NCBI GenBank assembly: GCA_019751935.1
Contig: JAIEMR010000176.1
Span: 1-11,011, forward strand
Length of the DNA stretch: 11,011 nt
Direction: 5' to 3'
Origin: Alphaproteobacteria bacterium
GTDB taxonomy: Bacteria; Pseudomonadota; Alphaproteobacteria; Paracaedibacterales; CAIULA01
Both the position numbers and the translations under genes were made by a program. Numbering within the stretch: the stretch's first letter is position 1; each line of letters starts with the position of its first letter. Below, piece after piece: positions 1-6,421 of this stretch. The notes under the pieces are model-generated. The model was not told where the DNA came from, made no database searches, and saw only the letters and a program-made list of their open reading frames with translations.

Positions 1-149
1 GTAACATAAATTTGGGTTTCAGGTTCATCGGTCTATTCGGGTCCTTGTTTATCTGTTATTTCCACTTTCAGGATAAGCGACACTTTTTCAATATGGCAAA
101 TTTTAAAATGGGCCATCTAATTTATCTAAAATTTTATTTAGTATGCTTA

Positions 150-188
150 TCGCCACCTCGAGGAACATCGTTCCGTGGCCATCTAGAG
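150..188 (-). repeat. Palindromic repeat copy 1 (reverse orientation)
   Basis: A hairpin at 153-178 has CCAC pairing with GTGG outside and GGAAC pairing with GTTCC inside, with ATC as loop. The following bases, GTGGCCATCTAGAG, read like the reverse complement of the CTGGATCACCAC end of the neighbouring copy at 197-236. It is the most diverged of four tandem hairpins at 150-346. No gene reads convincingly across it. Confidence 0.5.
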
Positions 189-196
189 AAAATACA

Positions 197-236
197 CTGG
201 ATCACCACGTCGCTTTTGGCTCCTCGTGATGACGGT
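197..236 (+). repeat. Palindromic repeat copy 2
   Basis: This copy begins CTGGATCACCACGTCGC and ends CTCCTCGTGATGACGG. ATCAC at 201-205 pairs with GTGAT at 226-230, and the middle holds the short GC/TTTT/GGC hairpin top. The ends match copy 4 (307-346) almost base for base and resemble the copy at 9008-9053. It is the 'ATTGCCACGTCG...CTCGCAATGACG' type of dispersed element seen in many alphaproteobacterial symbionts (established knowledge; no search was made here). Confidence 0.7.
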
Positions 237-245
237 GAAGGAGAA

Positions 246-279
246 TGCGTCATGGCGAAAAGCCGTAGGCTGGCCATAC
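246..279 (-). repeat. Palindromic repeat copy 3 (reverse orientation)
   Basis: GTCATGGCGAAAAGCC...GGCTGGCCATACAG is a reverse-oriented copy. ATGGC (252-256) pairs with GCCAT (273-277) and AGCC (261-264) with GGCT (268-271), around a GTA loop. It lies 10 bases after copy 2 in the opposite orientation, so the two could also pair with each other as a larger cruciform. Confidence 0.6.
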
Positions 280-306
280 AGAAGAATGTTTAATTTCAAT
301 AATTTA

Positions 307-346
307 CTGGATCACCACAGCCCCTTCGGGGCTTCGTGATGACGGG
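307..346 (+). repeat. Palindromic repeat copy 4
   Basis: CTGGATCACCACAG...CTTCGTGATGACGGG. ATCAC (311-315) pairs with GTGAT (336-340), and AGCCCC (319-324) with GGGGCT (328-333) around a TTC loop, giving a strong GC-rich hairpin. Its outer ends are identical to those of copy 2, while the core has been replaced. That is the usual behaviour of an element whose structure is kept and whose core drifts. Confidence 0.7.
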
Positions 347-375
347 GGTTATATTAGACATCTTGAAAAACTTTT

Positions 376-531
376 GTCATTCCGGAATTTAGATGAACAA
401 ACGCCTTTAGGCGTTTTGTAAATCTTAATATCCGGAATCTTGGGACATCTGTTAACTGACGACCTAAGATCCCGGATGCCAAGTCTCATTATAGCGAAAA
501 ACCGCAATTCGACCAGGCTCCGGGATGACAT
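376..531. repeat. Longer interspersed repeat with GTCATYCCGG-like inverted ends
   Basis: The block opens with TGTCATTCCGGA and closes with TCCGGGATGACA, an imperfect inverted pair. Inside, ACAAACGCC (397-405) pairs with GGCGTTTTGT (410-419), followed by ATCCGGAATCTT and GATCCCGGATGCC. Repeats with CATCCCGG/CCGGGATG ends are common in bacterial genomes rich in dispersed repeats. The open frames over it, on both strands, follow the repeat and show no protein family or ribosome site, so I do not call a gene. Function unknown. Confidence 0.55.
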
Positions 532-559
532 GGCTGTTTTGTTGGGGTAAACCATGGCC

Positions 560-700
560 CCCCACGGTCAAGCCGTGGGGAAGCTGAGTCTGTAGCACAA
601 GAGAAAACCAACACAAACAATTAAAAAATAGTTTCCCTTGTGCCTCGCCCAAGCCCATCAGGAGGCCAGACACATTTTGGGGCAATACGGAGGCCCCGTC
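560..700. repeat. Cluster of hairpins and inverted repeats, no gene
   Basis: Three separate inverted pairs occur close together. CCCCACGG (560-567) and CCGTGGGG (573-580) form a perfect 8-bp hairpin. CACAAGAGAAAAC (596-608) is nearly inverted to GTTTCCCTTGTG (631-642). GGGGC (679-683) and GCCCC (693-697) form a third. The GC-rich hairpin resembles the end hairpins of single-strand transposons of the IS200/IS605 type, but no transposase is present, so a mobile origin is only a guess. With the element at 376-531 it makes a 325-base gene-free repeat block. Confidence 0.45.
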
Positions 701-729
701 AGATCCAACAAATGGTTTACAACCTGCAC

Positions 730-752
730 AAAAAAACTAATTTACAGATTAG
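730..752 (-). terminator. Possible intrinsic terminator of the lpt/hpf block
   Basis: On the minus strand CTAAT, a six-base loop and ATTAG are followed directly by seven T (T-tract at 730-736). It lies about 57 bases past the stop of the last leftward gene. The stem is only 5 bp with one G-C pair, so termination may be weak. Confidence 0.35.
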
Positions 753-808
753 ATTGCTGAAAATCTTTTGATACTTGCGACTCTAATATTCACCAAACAT
801 TATTAACT

Positions 809-1720
809 TTAATTTGTTCTGGTTACTTCGAAATACCAGCATGGAGAGTCATTTTCTTTGTATTTTTCTGTAGTTCGATAAGGAAATATTCCATATTTTA
901 CTTCTATTGAACTATTTTCTATTAAACCGTTTTCACTCCACCATTTAATCACGTAATTGCGATAGGCTTCGTCTAATTGATGTGGAACTTCTTCAGAGGA
1001 ACAGGGATTCTCAAAATGACATTTAATTTTAGGCATTAACCTAGTAACAAGGGGTGCCTCTCCATGTTTACCAAATTGGCCTCTGATATTATATTCCCCT
1101 CCATTTAAAACGGTTTCTAGTGTTGTTGTATGATTGGAAAAACCACCTTTCTCTAATTTATACACTCTTGTTGGTTTTTTATTTGTATCAATTACAGTTC
1201 CTTCAGATTCAGGGGCACAGTCCCTAAAGGAATAATCAAAAGGGCCAAGTTGTGTATGACTCGCTGTAATACCATCACCCCCTAAATAAAGCTTTCCGCC
1301 AACTTGTAGCATTAAAATCAAAGATTGGAAAAACTTAACAGTAAAGGGGGCATGATGAGTCACATAATTATCGGGTATAATGGCCTCAAATGATCCAGAA
1401 AAAAACTTTGAATATTTATCTAAATCGCTATCTTTCGTAAAATTAAAATCTACACAATTTTTTGGATCTCTCTTTGCATAAAAATACGTTGAATGGAAAA
1501 AGACACCAACTTCATGCCCAAAAGATGATAAATCGAAATGCTCAAGATGTTCAGGTTCTGTTCCTAAAAGAAGAATACTTATGGGCATTGAGCTTTTATA
1601 ACGCATCAGTTCTTCTGAATTAGGAATTCCAGAACTTGGGTCACTAGCAAATAACTTTACTGAAAAAAAGGCTATTAAAAAAAACACGCCTAGAATATTT
1701 TTAGGCAGATCTCTTATCAT
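809..1720 (-). CDS. Secreted protein of unknown function with methyltransferase-like motifs
   Basis: 303 residues, not assigned to a named family. Residues 1-25 look like a Sec signal peptide (Arg and Lys near the start, hydrophobic stretch 9-20, likely cut after LFA25), so the mature protein is probably periplasmic or exported. The mature part carries weak echoes of a class I S-adenosylmethionine methyltransferase: ILLLGTEPEH (49-58) like motif I, DFNF (91-94), FEAIIPDNYV (111-120), and LMLQVGGKLYLGG (136-148) like the usual 'LkpGGkl' strand. The glycine-rich loop of motif I is degenerate, so activity is doubtful. Five cysteines remain after cleavage (89, 168, 234, 240, 294). The start is supported by AAGGAG six bases upstream. 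It begins 38 bases after hpf with no visible promoter and is probably co-transcribed with it; in many alphaproteobacteria ptsN sits near this place. Confidence 0.7.
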   Translation of the reverse strand: MIRDLPKNILGVFFLIAFFSVKLFASDPSSGIPNSEELMRYKSSMPISILLLGTEPEHLEHFDLSSFGHEVGVFFHSTYFYAKRDPKNCVDFNFTKDSDLDKYSKFFSGSFEAIIPDNYVTHHAPFTVKFFQSLILMLQVGGKLYLGGDGITASHTQLGPFDYSFRDCAPESEGTVIDTNKKPTRVYKLEKGGFSNHTTTLETVLNGGEYNIRGQFGKHGEAPLVTRLMPKIKCHFENPCSSEEVPHQLDEAYRNYVIKWWSENGLIENSSIEVKYGIFPYRTTEKYKENDSPCWYFEVTRTN

Positions 1721-1758
1721 TTGACGCTCCTTAATCGCCCTTTAGTCAGAAATTTGCT

Positions 1759-2340
1759 CTAAACCATCTTGCGGGTCGGGTCAATCCATCCAACATGGCC
1801 GTCATGCCGCTTATAAACAACATTCAACTCGCCATTGCTGGCATTTCGGAACATCATCAAGGGAGCATCAGCAAGGTCCATACGCATAACAGCTTCGCCA
1901 ACGCTTAAACGGCTAATTTCACTTGCCATTTCAGCAATAATCAAAGGCGTGTCTTCGCCTGAATCTTCTTCGGCATTTAGAATATATTGCTGAGCAAACG
2001 TGGGTTCATGCTCACCATCCCGGTGGCGTTTTTTATCTTGTAAACGATTTTTATATTTCTTAATACGCGCCTCAAGCTTTTCAATAGCCATAGAAGCGCT
2101 TCGGTATGCATCATCATCCTGGCCATGACAATGAGCGACAAAATTTCGGCTAATATGAACAGATATGTCAGTTTTAAAAGCAGATTTTTCTTTACTAATA
2201 TGGCTTTTACTAATTGTTACTTGGGCCTCTAAAATATCCCCTCCCATGTAATGACTAACAACTTTTCGAAGTTCTTGGCCTATAAAATCTCTTAGACTAT
2301 CTCCGACCTCAAGGTGTTTTCCAGTAATGGTTATTGGCAT
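1759..2340 (-). CDS. hpf: Ribosome hibernation promoting factor, long form
   Basis: 193 residues, the usual size of long Hpf. Residues 1-100 are the S30AE domain that sits in the mRNA/tRNA channel of the 30S subunit; IEKLEARIKKYKNR (86-99) is its typical basic helix. A charged linker (about 101-130) leads to the C-terminal dimerisation domain, with the hallmark PLMMFRNASNGELNVVYKRHDGHVGWIDP pattern near 160-188. Long Hpf proteins join two ribosomes into inactive 100S dimers when growth stops. I start at the ATG at 2340, giving MPITITGKHL, because AGGGA lies about six bases upstream and the family begins here. The frame is open to a TTG at 2397, but those residues are not family-like. It lies 75 bases after lptB. 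In many proteobacteria rpoN sits between these two genes; here it does not. Confidence 0.95.
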   Translation of the reverse strand: MPITITGKHLEVGDSLRDFIGQELRKVVSHYMGGDILEAQVTISKSHISKEKSAFKTDISVHISRNFVAHCHGQDDDAYRSASMAIEKLEARIKKYKNRLQDKKRHRDGEHEPTFAQQYILNAEEDSGEDTPLIIAEMASEISRLSVGEAVMRMDLADAPLMMFRNASNGELNVVYKRHDGHVGWIDPTRKMV

Positions 2341-2415
2341 AATATTTCCCTTTTTCAATTTTTTAATGTTGAGACCGATAAAGTTTACACTTTTCAATGC
2401 GACACAGAACTCATC

Positions 2416-3159
2416 TTACAACGAAAACCTTTCTCCCAGGTAAACGCGACGCACATCTTCATGTTTTACAATCTCGTCAGGACTTCCTTCCATAAGAACC
2501 TGTCCTTGAGCAATAATATACGCTCTATCAACAATTTCAAGGGTTTCTCTAACATTATGATCAGTAATTAAAATACCAATGTTCATTTCTTTTAAGTGCG
2601 AGATGAGCTCACGGATTTCCCCAACCGCAATAGGGTCAATACCAGCCAAAGGTTCGTCTAATAGCAAAAATTTAGGGGACATTGCAAGAGCCCGAGCTAT
2701 TTCAACTCGGCGCCTTTCTCCGCCAGAAAGAGAGGCCGCAGGTGATTGTCTGAGGTGGCTAATTGAGAATTCATCTAATAAATGATCAAGGCGCTGTTCT
2801 CTTTTATCAGGGTCTCTTTCGCACAACTCTAAAACAGCTTTTATATTTCCTTCAACAGTTAAGCCTCTAAAAATAGAAGCATCCTGCGGCAAATAACCTA
2901 TGCCCATCCGTGCCCTTAGATACATGGGCATATTGGTAATTTCTCTTTGATCGAGAAAAACTTTGCCCATATCAGGCTGAATAAGGCCCGTCACAATGGA
3001 AAAACATGTTGTTTTACCAGCGCCGTTTGGGCCTAACAAACCAACAGCCTCGCCCTGTACAACATGCAAATCAATACCTAAAAGAATAGAGCGCTTGCCA
3101 AAAGTCTTGCCGATTTTTTGGACACAAAGTCCAGGAAACGGGGATGGATATGTTGCCAT
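2416..3159 (-). CDS. lptB: LPS export ABC transporter ATP-binding protein LptB
   Basis: 247 residues, normal for LptB. It is the cytoplasmic ATPase that, with LptF and LptG, pulls lipopolysaccharide out of the inner membrane and pushes it along the LptC-LptA bridge. All nucleotide-binding parts are visible: Walker A GPNGAGKT (43-50), Q-loop Gln92 in YLPQDASIFRGL (the LptB-type 'PQ-ASIFR' stretch), signature LSGGE (144-148), Walker B FLLLDEP (164-170) with catalytic Glu169, and switch His201 in ITDHNVRETL. The ERRRVEIARALA segment after the signature is typical of LptB. The start ATG lies three bases after the lptA stop, so translation is probably coupled. lptF and lptG are not in this window. 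Confidence 0.97.
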   Translation of the reverse strand: MATYPSPFPGLCVQKIGKTFGKRSILLGIDLHVVQGEAVGLLGPNGAGKTTCFSIVTGLIQPDMGKVFLDQREITNMPMYLRARMGIGYLPQDASIFRGLTVEGNIKAVLELCERDPDKREQRLDHLLDEFSISHLRQSPAASLSGGERRRVEIARALAMSPKFLLLDEPLAGIDPIAVGEIRELISHLKEMNIGILITDHNVRETLEIVDRAYIIAQGQVLMEGSPDEIVKHEDVRRVYLGERFSL

Positions 3160-3162
3160 ATG

Positions 3163-3768
3163 TTAAGCAGCAGCCACTAAAGGAGTTGTGGTCGGCGAAG
3201 CGACAGTTTTTGCAGGCGCTTTTAAGATTCCGCGTACTCGCTTATTAGAAGTGACTTTATAAACGCCTGTATTAATATTAATAACGGCTTTGTCACCCTC
3301 TAAATAATGACCTGCCTTTGAAAGCTTTACATTGTCTTGGCACTCGATAAACTCGATTTTATTAGGATCCTTGGTTTTTGCATCGACTCCCTCTCCTGGC
3401 CTGTAAAAACAATAATCTGCTTTCACAGTTAGTTGATCTGCTTCTTTTACAAGAACTGCATCGCCAATTGCTTTGATTTCTTCAATGTCTCCACCTACAT
3501 TAGAGGAGCTTTCTGTTTTTTCAGTCTTCTCTTTAAAGTGAACATCAAACTTTTTGGCCGTTAAAATATGCTTTTGTGGACCTACGCCACGTTCAGCCCT
3601 AGCGTTCCCAACGACCGTTGATTTATTCAAGTTCGTATCATAATCCATAGCGTCACCATTAATAATAATGGCTTCATCTGTGTTCATAGAGCTTTGGATA
3701 GGAATTGGAGCGTTTGCCTGTGCAATGCTTCCTATTAAAAAACTTATTATCAAAACTTTTTTTATCAT
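3163..3768 (-). CDS. lptA: Periplasmic LPS transport protein LptA
   Basis: 201 residues. A signal peptide covers residues 1-20 (MIKK, hydrophobic 5-14, cut after ANA20), sending it to the periplasm. The rest fits the OstA/LptA beta-jellyroll: DEAIIINGDAMDYD (31-44), a KSTVVGNARAERG strand (49-61), ILTAKKFDVHF (68-78), IKAIGDAVLVKEADQLTVKAD (98-118) and YLEGDKAVININTGVYKV (155-172). LptA subunits link head to tail to carry LPS between LptC and LptD. A polar insert (80-96, rich in Glu, Ser and Thr) and a Pro/Ala/Thr tail (184-201) lie outside the conserved fold. It starts 20 bases after lptC. The leader TAAGATTTCCTC before ATG has no Shine-Dalgarno match, so initiation may depend on coupling to lptC. 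Confidence 0.9.
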   Translation of the reverse strand: MIKKVLIISFLIGSIAQANAPIPIQSSMNTDEAIIINGDAMDYDTNLNKSTVVGNARAERGVGPQKHILTAKKFDVHFKEKTEKTESSSNVGGDIEEIKAIGDAVLVKEADQLTVKADYCFYRPGEGVDAKTKDPNKIEFIECQDNVKLSKAGHYLEGDKAVININTGVYKVTSNKRVRGILKAPAKTVASPTTTPLVAAA

Positions 3769-3788
3769 GAGGAAATCTTAGTTAAAAG

Positions 3789-4343
3789 TTACTTTTTTGG
3801 ATGAATAACAAGTTCCGGTTGTCCTTGAAATAAAACATTTTTGCCGTGGTCTGAAATTTTAAAGCTTTGTGCCTTGATTGTAGAACTTTCGTTGTAACCT
3901 TCAACAGGCACATTATTCTCTGCCGTTCCCTGATCAAGATTTATAGAAGCCTCTGACGTCATCAAATTCAAACCATTTGTGTGATTAAGATGTACATTAC
4001 CTGAAATTAAAAGAATTTTCGATAGCTTATCGTAAATACCCTGATTTCCTCGTAATTTTACTTTGACCCCTTCACTTAAATCAAGAACAGCCTCTGGTTC
4101 ATGCAATAAAATCTGGCTACTCGAAATTTCACGCCCATTTATAGAGGTCACTACAAAAGGGCGGCCTTTCGTATCTAAGCCATTATAACGAATGTTTTGC
4201 GAACTATTCACCAATTTCATATTTTGCAAAAGAGAAGAAGCGGAGGATTTATAAGAAGAGTAAAAAAACACAGAAGCAACCAATCCCAAGCTAATAAGTG
4301 GGAGCAGATACTTTAGATAAGAGAGGTTTTTTCTTATTATCAA
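3789..4343 (-). CDS. lptC: LPS export inner-membrane protein LptC (TTG start)
   Basis: 184 residues. A basic N-terminus (RK at 4-5, K11) and one membrane helix (about 12-29) anchor a periplasmic domain that hands LPS from LptB2FG to LptA. The domain has the alphaproteobacterial LptC pattern: IRYNGLDTKGRPFVVTS (51-67), HEPEAVLDLSEGVKVKLRGNQGIYD (81-105) and LLISGNVHLNHTNGLNLMTSEA (111-132). Identification is helped by its place before lptA and lptB. The frame has no ATG before the membrane helix. The only common start codon after the upstream in-frame TGA (4359-4361) and before the helix is TTG at 4341-4343, with no clear ribosome site, so expression may be low or the start may be an unusual codon. 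No kdsC or kpsF lies upstream, unlike many relatives. Confidence 0.85.
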   Translation of the reverse strand: MIIRKNLSYLKYLLPLISLGLVASVFFYSSYKSSASSLLQNMKLVNSSQNIRYNGLDTKGRPFVVTSINGREISSSQILLHEPEAVLDLSEGVKVKLRGNQGIYDKLSKILLISGNVHLNHTNGLNLMTSEASINLDQGTAENNVPVEGYNESSTIKAQSFKISDHGKNVLFQGQPELVIHPKK

Positions 4344-4436
4344 TATTAATTTGGGTGCTCAATTGTCTATGATTTTGAATTCTAACATTCAGTCTTTACA
4401 AAAGGAAGCTTTTTGGAAGAGAGTGTCTTCATTTTA

Positions 4437-4465
4437 TTGAATACTCAATAAAAAATAAGTATAAG
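4437..4465 (+). promoter_or_regulatory. Sigma70-type promoter for trmB
   Basis: TTGAAT at 4437-4442, a 17-base spacer and TATAAG at 4460-4465, followed by an AT-rich leader of roughly 28 bases to the trmB ATG. It lies in the 156-base gap between divergent lptC and trmB. The leader ends TTTCTTTTTATG with no Shine-Dalgarno match. I see no equally good promoter facing lptC. Confidence 0.5.
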
Positions 4466-4499
4466 AAAATTAAACTATAAATTACATTTATTTCTTTTT

Positions 4500-5189
4500 A
4501 TGAACCAGATTTTAGAAAACCATCCCCAGCACCGCAAAACACTTTATGGCAGACGTCAATCTAGGCCCTTAAAAGACAGGCAGAAAACTCTGTTTGATAC
4601 TTTGCTGCCGGCGATTACTTTTTCTGGCCTAGAAAATGAGCTCTTCGTTGGTCAAAAGCAAATCTGGGTTGAAATTGGTTTTGGGGGCGGTGAGCATCTG
4701 TGTAAGCAAGCTTTAAGTAATCCGGATGTTGCATTTATTGGGTGTGAGCCTTTTGTGAATGGGGTGGGCTCTCTTTTAAGCCAAATCGATGATTTTAATT
4801 TAAAAAATGTGAAAGTTTTTCAAAATGATGCGCGCTTTTTACTAGAGGTTTTGCCTTCAGCCTCTTTGGATAAAGTATTTTTACTATTCCCTGATCCTTG
4901 GCCCAAAAAGCGTCACTTTAAACGGCGCTTTGTCCAAAAAGAAACCATTAGGGAAATTCACCGCCTTTTAAAACCAGGTGGAGAATGGCGAATTGCAACC
5001 GATCACGCAGGATATGCAAGCTGGGTAAAAGAACAATTTAGTGATCCAGAAATTTCCGCGCTTTTTACCTGGCAGAGGCAAGATGTTTACATGCGCCCTG
5101 ATGTCAATGAATGGCCTGAAACACGCTACGAAGAAAAAGCAAACCTTGCAAAACGAAAAAGTGCGTTTTTCTCTTTTCTATCAAAATGA
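4500..5189 (+). CDS. trmB: tRNA (guanine-N7-)-methyltransferase
   Basis: 229 residues, normal for bacterial TrmB. It uses S-adenosylmethionine to methylate N7 of G46 in the variable loop of tRNAs, in the cytoplasm. Family features in order: RKTLYGRRQSRPLK (12-25), the alphaproteobacterial N-terminal signature; EIGFGGGEHL (58-67), the SAM-binding motif I; GCEPF (81-85), the motif II acidic end; the diagnostic FPDPWPKKRHFKRR (130-143) with catalytic Asp131; LLKPGG (156-161); and ETRYEEKA (207-214), the C-terminal substrate/SAM-site motif. The ATG at 4500 matches the family start. It is the first gene of a rightward block with bioY 111 bases on; that gap has no clear terminator, so read-through is possible. 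Confidence 0.96.
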   Translation: MNQILENHPQHRKTLYGRRQSRPLKDRQKTLFDTLLPAITFSGLENELFVGQKQIWVEIGFGGGEHLCKQALSNPDVAFIGCEPFVNGVGSLLSQIDDFNLKNVKVFQNDARFLLEVLPSASLDKVFLLFPDPWPKKRHFKRRFVQKETIREIHRLLKPGGEWRIATDHAGYASWVKEQFSDPEISALFTWQRQDVYMRPDVNEWPETRYEEKANLAKRKSAFFSFLSK

Positions 5190-5300
5190 CGTGAGGTTTT
5201 TCCTTAGAGCCTGTATTCATATTTCTATTGTCTTTTCTCAAAAGCTCCCCTAAACAGAAAGGAGGAGACATTTAATTTTTTAAGATAAAGAGAATCTTCG

Positions 5301-5876
5301 ATGAATACGCAAATAGCTAAAAATCACCCAAGCTTTATAACTGAAAACAAAAGTAGGGTCGTCAGTTTTCTTGTAAAGGCATTTTTAGGCAGTTTGTTAA
5401 TTGCCATATCCGCACAGATCACCATTCCATCTTGGCCAGTGCCTATGACGCTTCAACCTACAGCTCTTATTGTTATTGGATTAATAGCTACTCCTCGCAT
5501 TGCTGTGGCAACTGTTATAGCTTATATTTTAGAAGGTGCATGTGGCCTGCCTGTATTCCATGCCTTTAAAAGCGGGATTCCCCATCTTTTGAATACAACT
5601 GGTGGGTATATTTTTGGATTTATTCCTATGATTTATTTGATCAGCTCTTTAAAGGACAGAAGTCAAACATTCTTATATCGCTTTGGCATTTCTCTACTCG
5701 GATATATGACTCTCTATATGGTTGGAATCAGTTATTTAAGCCTCTTTGTTGGCTTTAGCACAGCAATTCAATTAGGCCTTGTTCCATTTCTGGTAAAAAC
5801 AGTCTTTAGCATTTCATTTGCTATATTAAGCGCTAACCTCATTCAAAAATTTAAAACCGTAAAGGAAGTTTCATGA
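5301..5876 (+). CDS. bioY: Biotin transporter BioY (ECF S component)
   Basis: 191 residues, the usual length of BioY, a six-helix membrane protein that binds and imports biotin. Conserved stretches are visible: SAQITIPSWPVPMTLQPTAL (37-56), where the PVPMTLQ motif leads into helix 2; AYILEGACGLPVF (74-86); and NTTGGYIFGF (98-107). Hydrophobic segments follow near 108-117, 127-146 and 150-178. Full ECF transporters pair BioY with BioM/BioN or a shared EcfA/EcfT module; none is in this window, so BioY works alone or with a module elsewhere. The ATG follows AGAGAA at a suitable distance. A strong AAAGGAGGA at 5258-5266 is 34 bases too far upstream to serve this start and has no ORF of its own. 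The gene overlaps the next by four bases (ATGA). Confidence 0.93.
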   Translation: MNTQIAKNHPSFITENKSRVVSFLVKAFLGSLLIAISAQITIPSWPVPMTLQPTALIVIGLIATPRIAVATVIAYILEGACGLPVFHAFKSGIPHLLNTTGGYIFGFIPMIYLISSLKDRSQTFLYRFGISLLGYMTLYMVGISYLSLFVGFSTAIQLGLVPFLVKTVFSISFAILSANLIQKFKTVKEVS

Positions 5877-6421
5877 AACGCTTATCTTTTGTAGCTGCAG
5901 TTTGTGTAGCCGTCCTTTTGGCAGCTTGTTCATCTACGCCTGAAAAAAATTATTGCCCTAGATTTTCTTTGATTAGCGAATTGGATCGCATGCCTCTTAG
6001 CACAGCTCTGACCCCTCACGGAGAAATTAGAGTTACACAAATAGCAGCGCGCTGTGATGATGATTCTATGGAATTAGCTTTGCAAACACGCTTAGCGCTT
6101 ACCCTTAATGACGAATCAGTCGTAGAAAAGGAAATCCCATATTTTATAGCTGTTATTGATGACAAGGAAAATGTTATCAACCGTCAAGATTTTATCTTTA
6201 AAGCTAAGTTCAAAGGCCCTGAAGAAACCCGAATCTATAAGCAATCTTATAAAATGCCAGCAGGATTTGACTGGAAAACAATGCGAATTCTGGTAGGCAT
6301 GAAATTAACCCCAGAACAAAGACAGCAAAATATGTTGGTGAAAGCCCAGCAACAAAGCCTGATGAATGCTGATGTTAATACGCAGCAAGTGGAAAAAGTT
6401 AAGAAACTGTCGGTTGGGTAA
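5873..6421 (+). CDS. Small lipoprotein of unknown function
   Basis: 182 residues. The N-terminus is a lipoprotein signal: MKR, hydrophobic core 6-16, lipobox LAAC with the acylated cysteine at 19. Residue +2 is Ser, which in Gram-negatives favours the outer membrane. The mature domain (CPRFSLISEL, residues 27-36; VTQIAARCDDDSMELALQTRLALTL; KEIPYFIAVIDDKENVINRQDF; FKGPEETRIYKQSYKMP) has the look of an uncharacterised alphaproteobacterial lipoprotein with a 'CP', a late Cys and an 'IPYFVAV.D' strand. I cannot name a function. The C-terminus is Gln-rich. AAGGAA six bases before the ATG is a good ribosome site, the start overlaps the bioY stop, and the stop TAA touches the ATG of the next gene. 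Confidence 0.85.
   Translation: MKRLSFVAAVCVAVLLAACSSTPEKNYCPRFSLISELDRMPLSTALTPHGEIRVTQIAARCDDDSMELALQTRLALTLNDESVVEKEIPYFIAVIDDKENVINRQDFIFKAKFKGPEETRIYKQSYKMPAGFDWKTMRILVGMKLTPEQRQQNMLVKAQQQSLMNADVNTQQVEKVKKLSVG

Noticed and set aside
1..120. Possible insertion-sequence end around the bases GATAAGCGACACTTTTTC (73-90)
   Set aside because: It looks a little like a transposon terminal repeat, but no matching inverted end, transposase or target duplication is present in the window.
12..293. 93-codon plus-strand open frame
   Set aside because: Starts at TTG without a ribosome site and runs straight through three hairpin repeats; composition and family signals are absent.
464..685. 73-codon minus-strand open frame
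   Set aside because: It lies wholly in the repeat block (376-700), and its codons follow the hairpins; likely a translated repeat, not a gene.
2341..2397. Longer start of hpf at TTG 2397
   Set aside because: The extra 19 residues are Lys/Ile/Asn-rich spacer, while ATG 2340 has AGGGA upstream and gives the family N-terminus.
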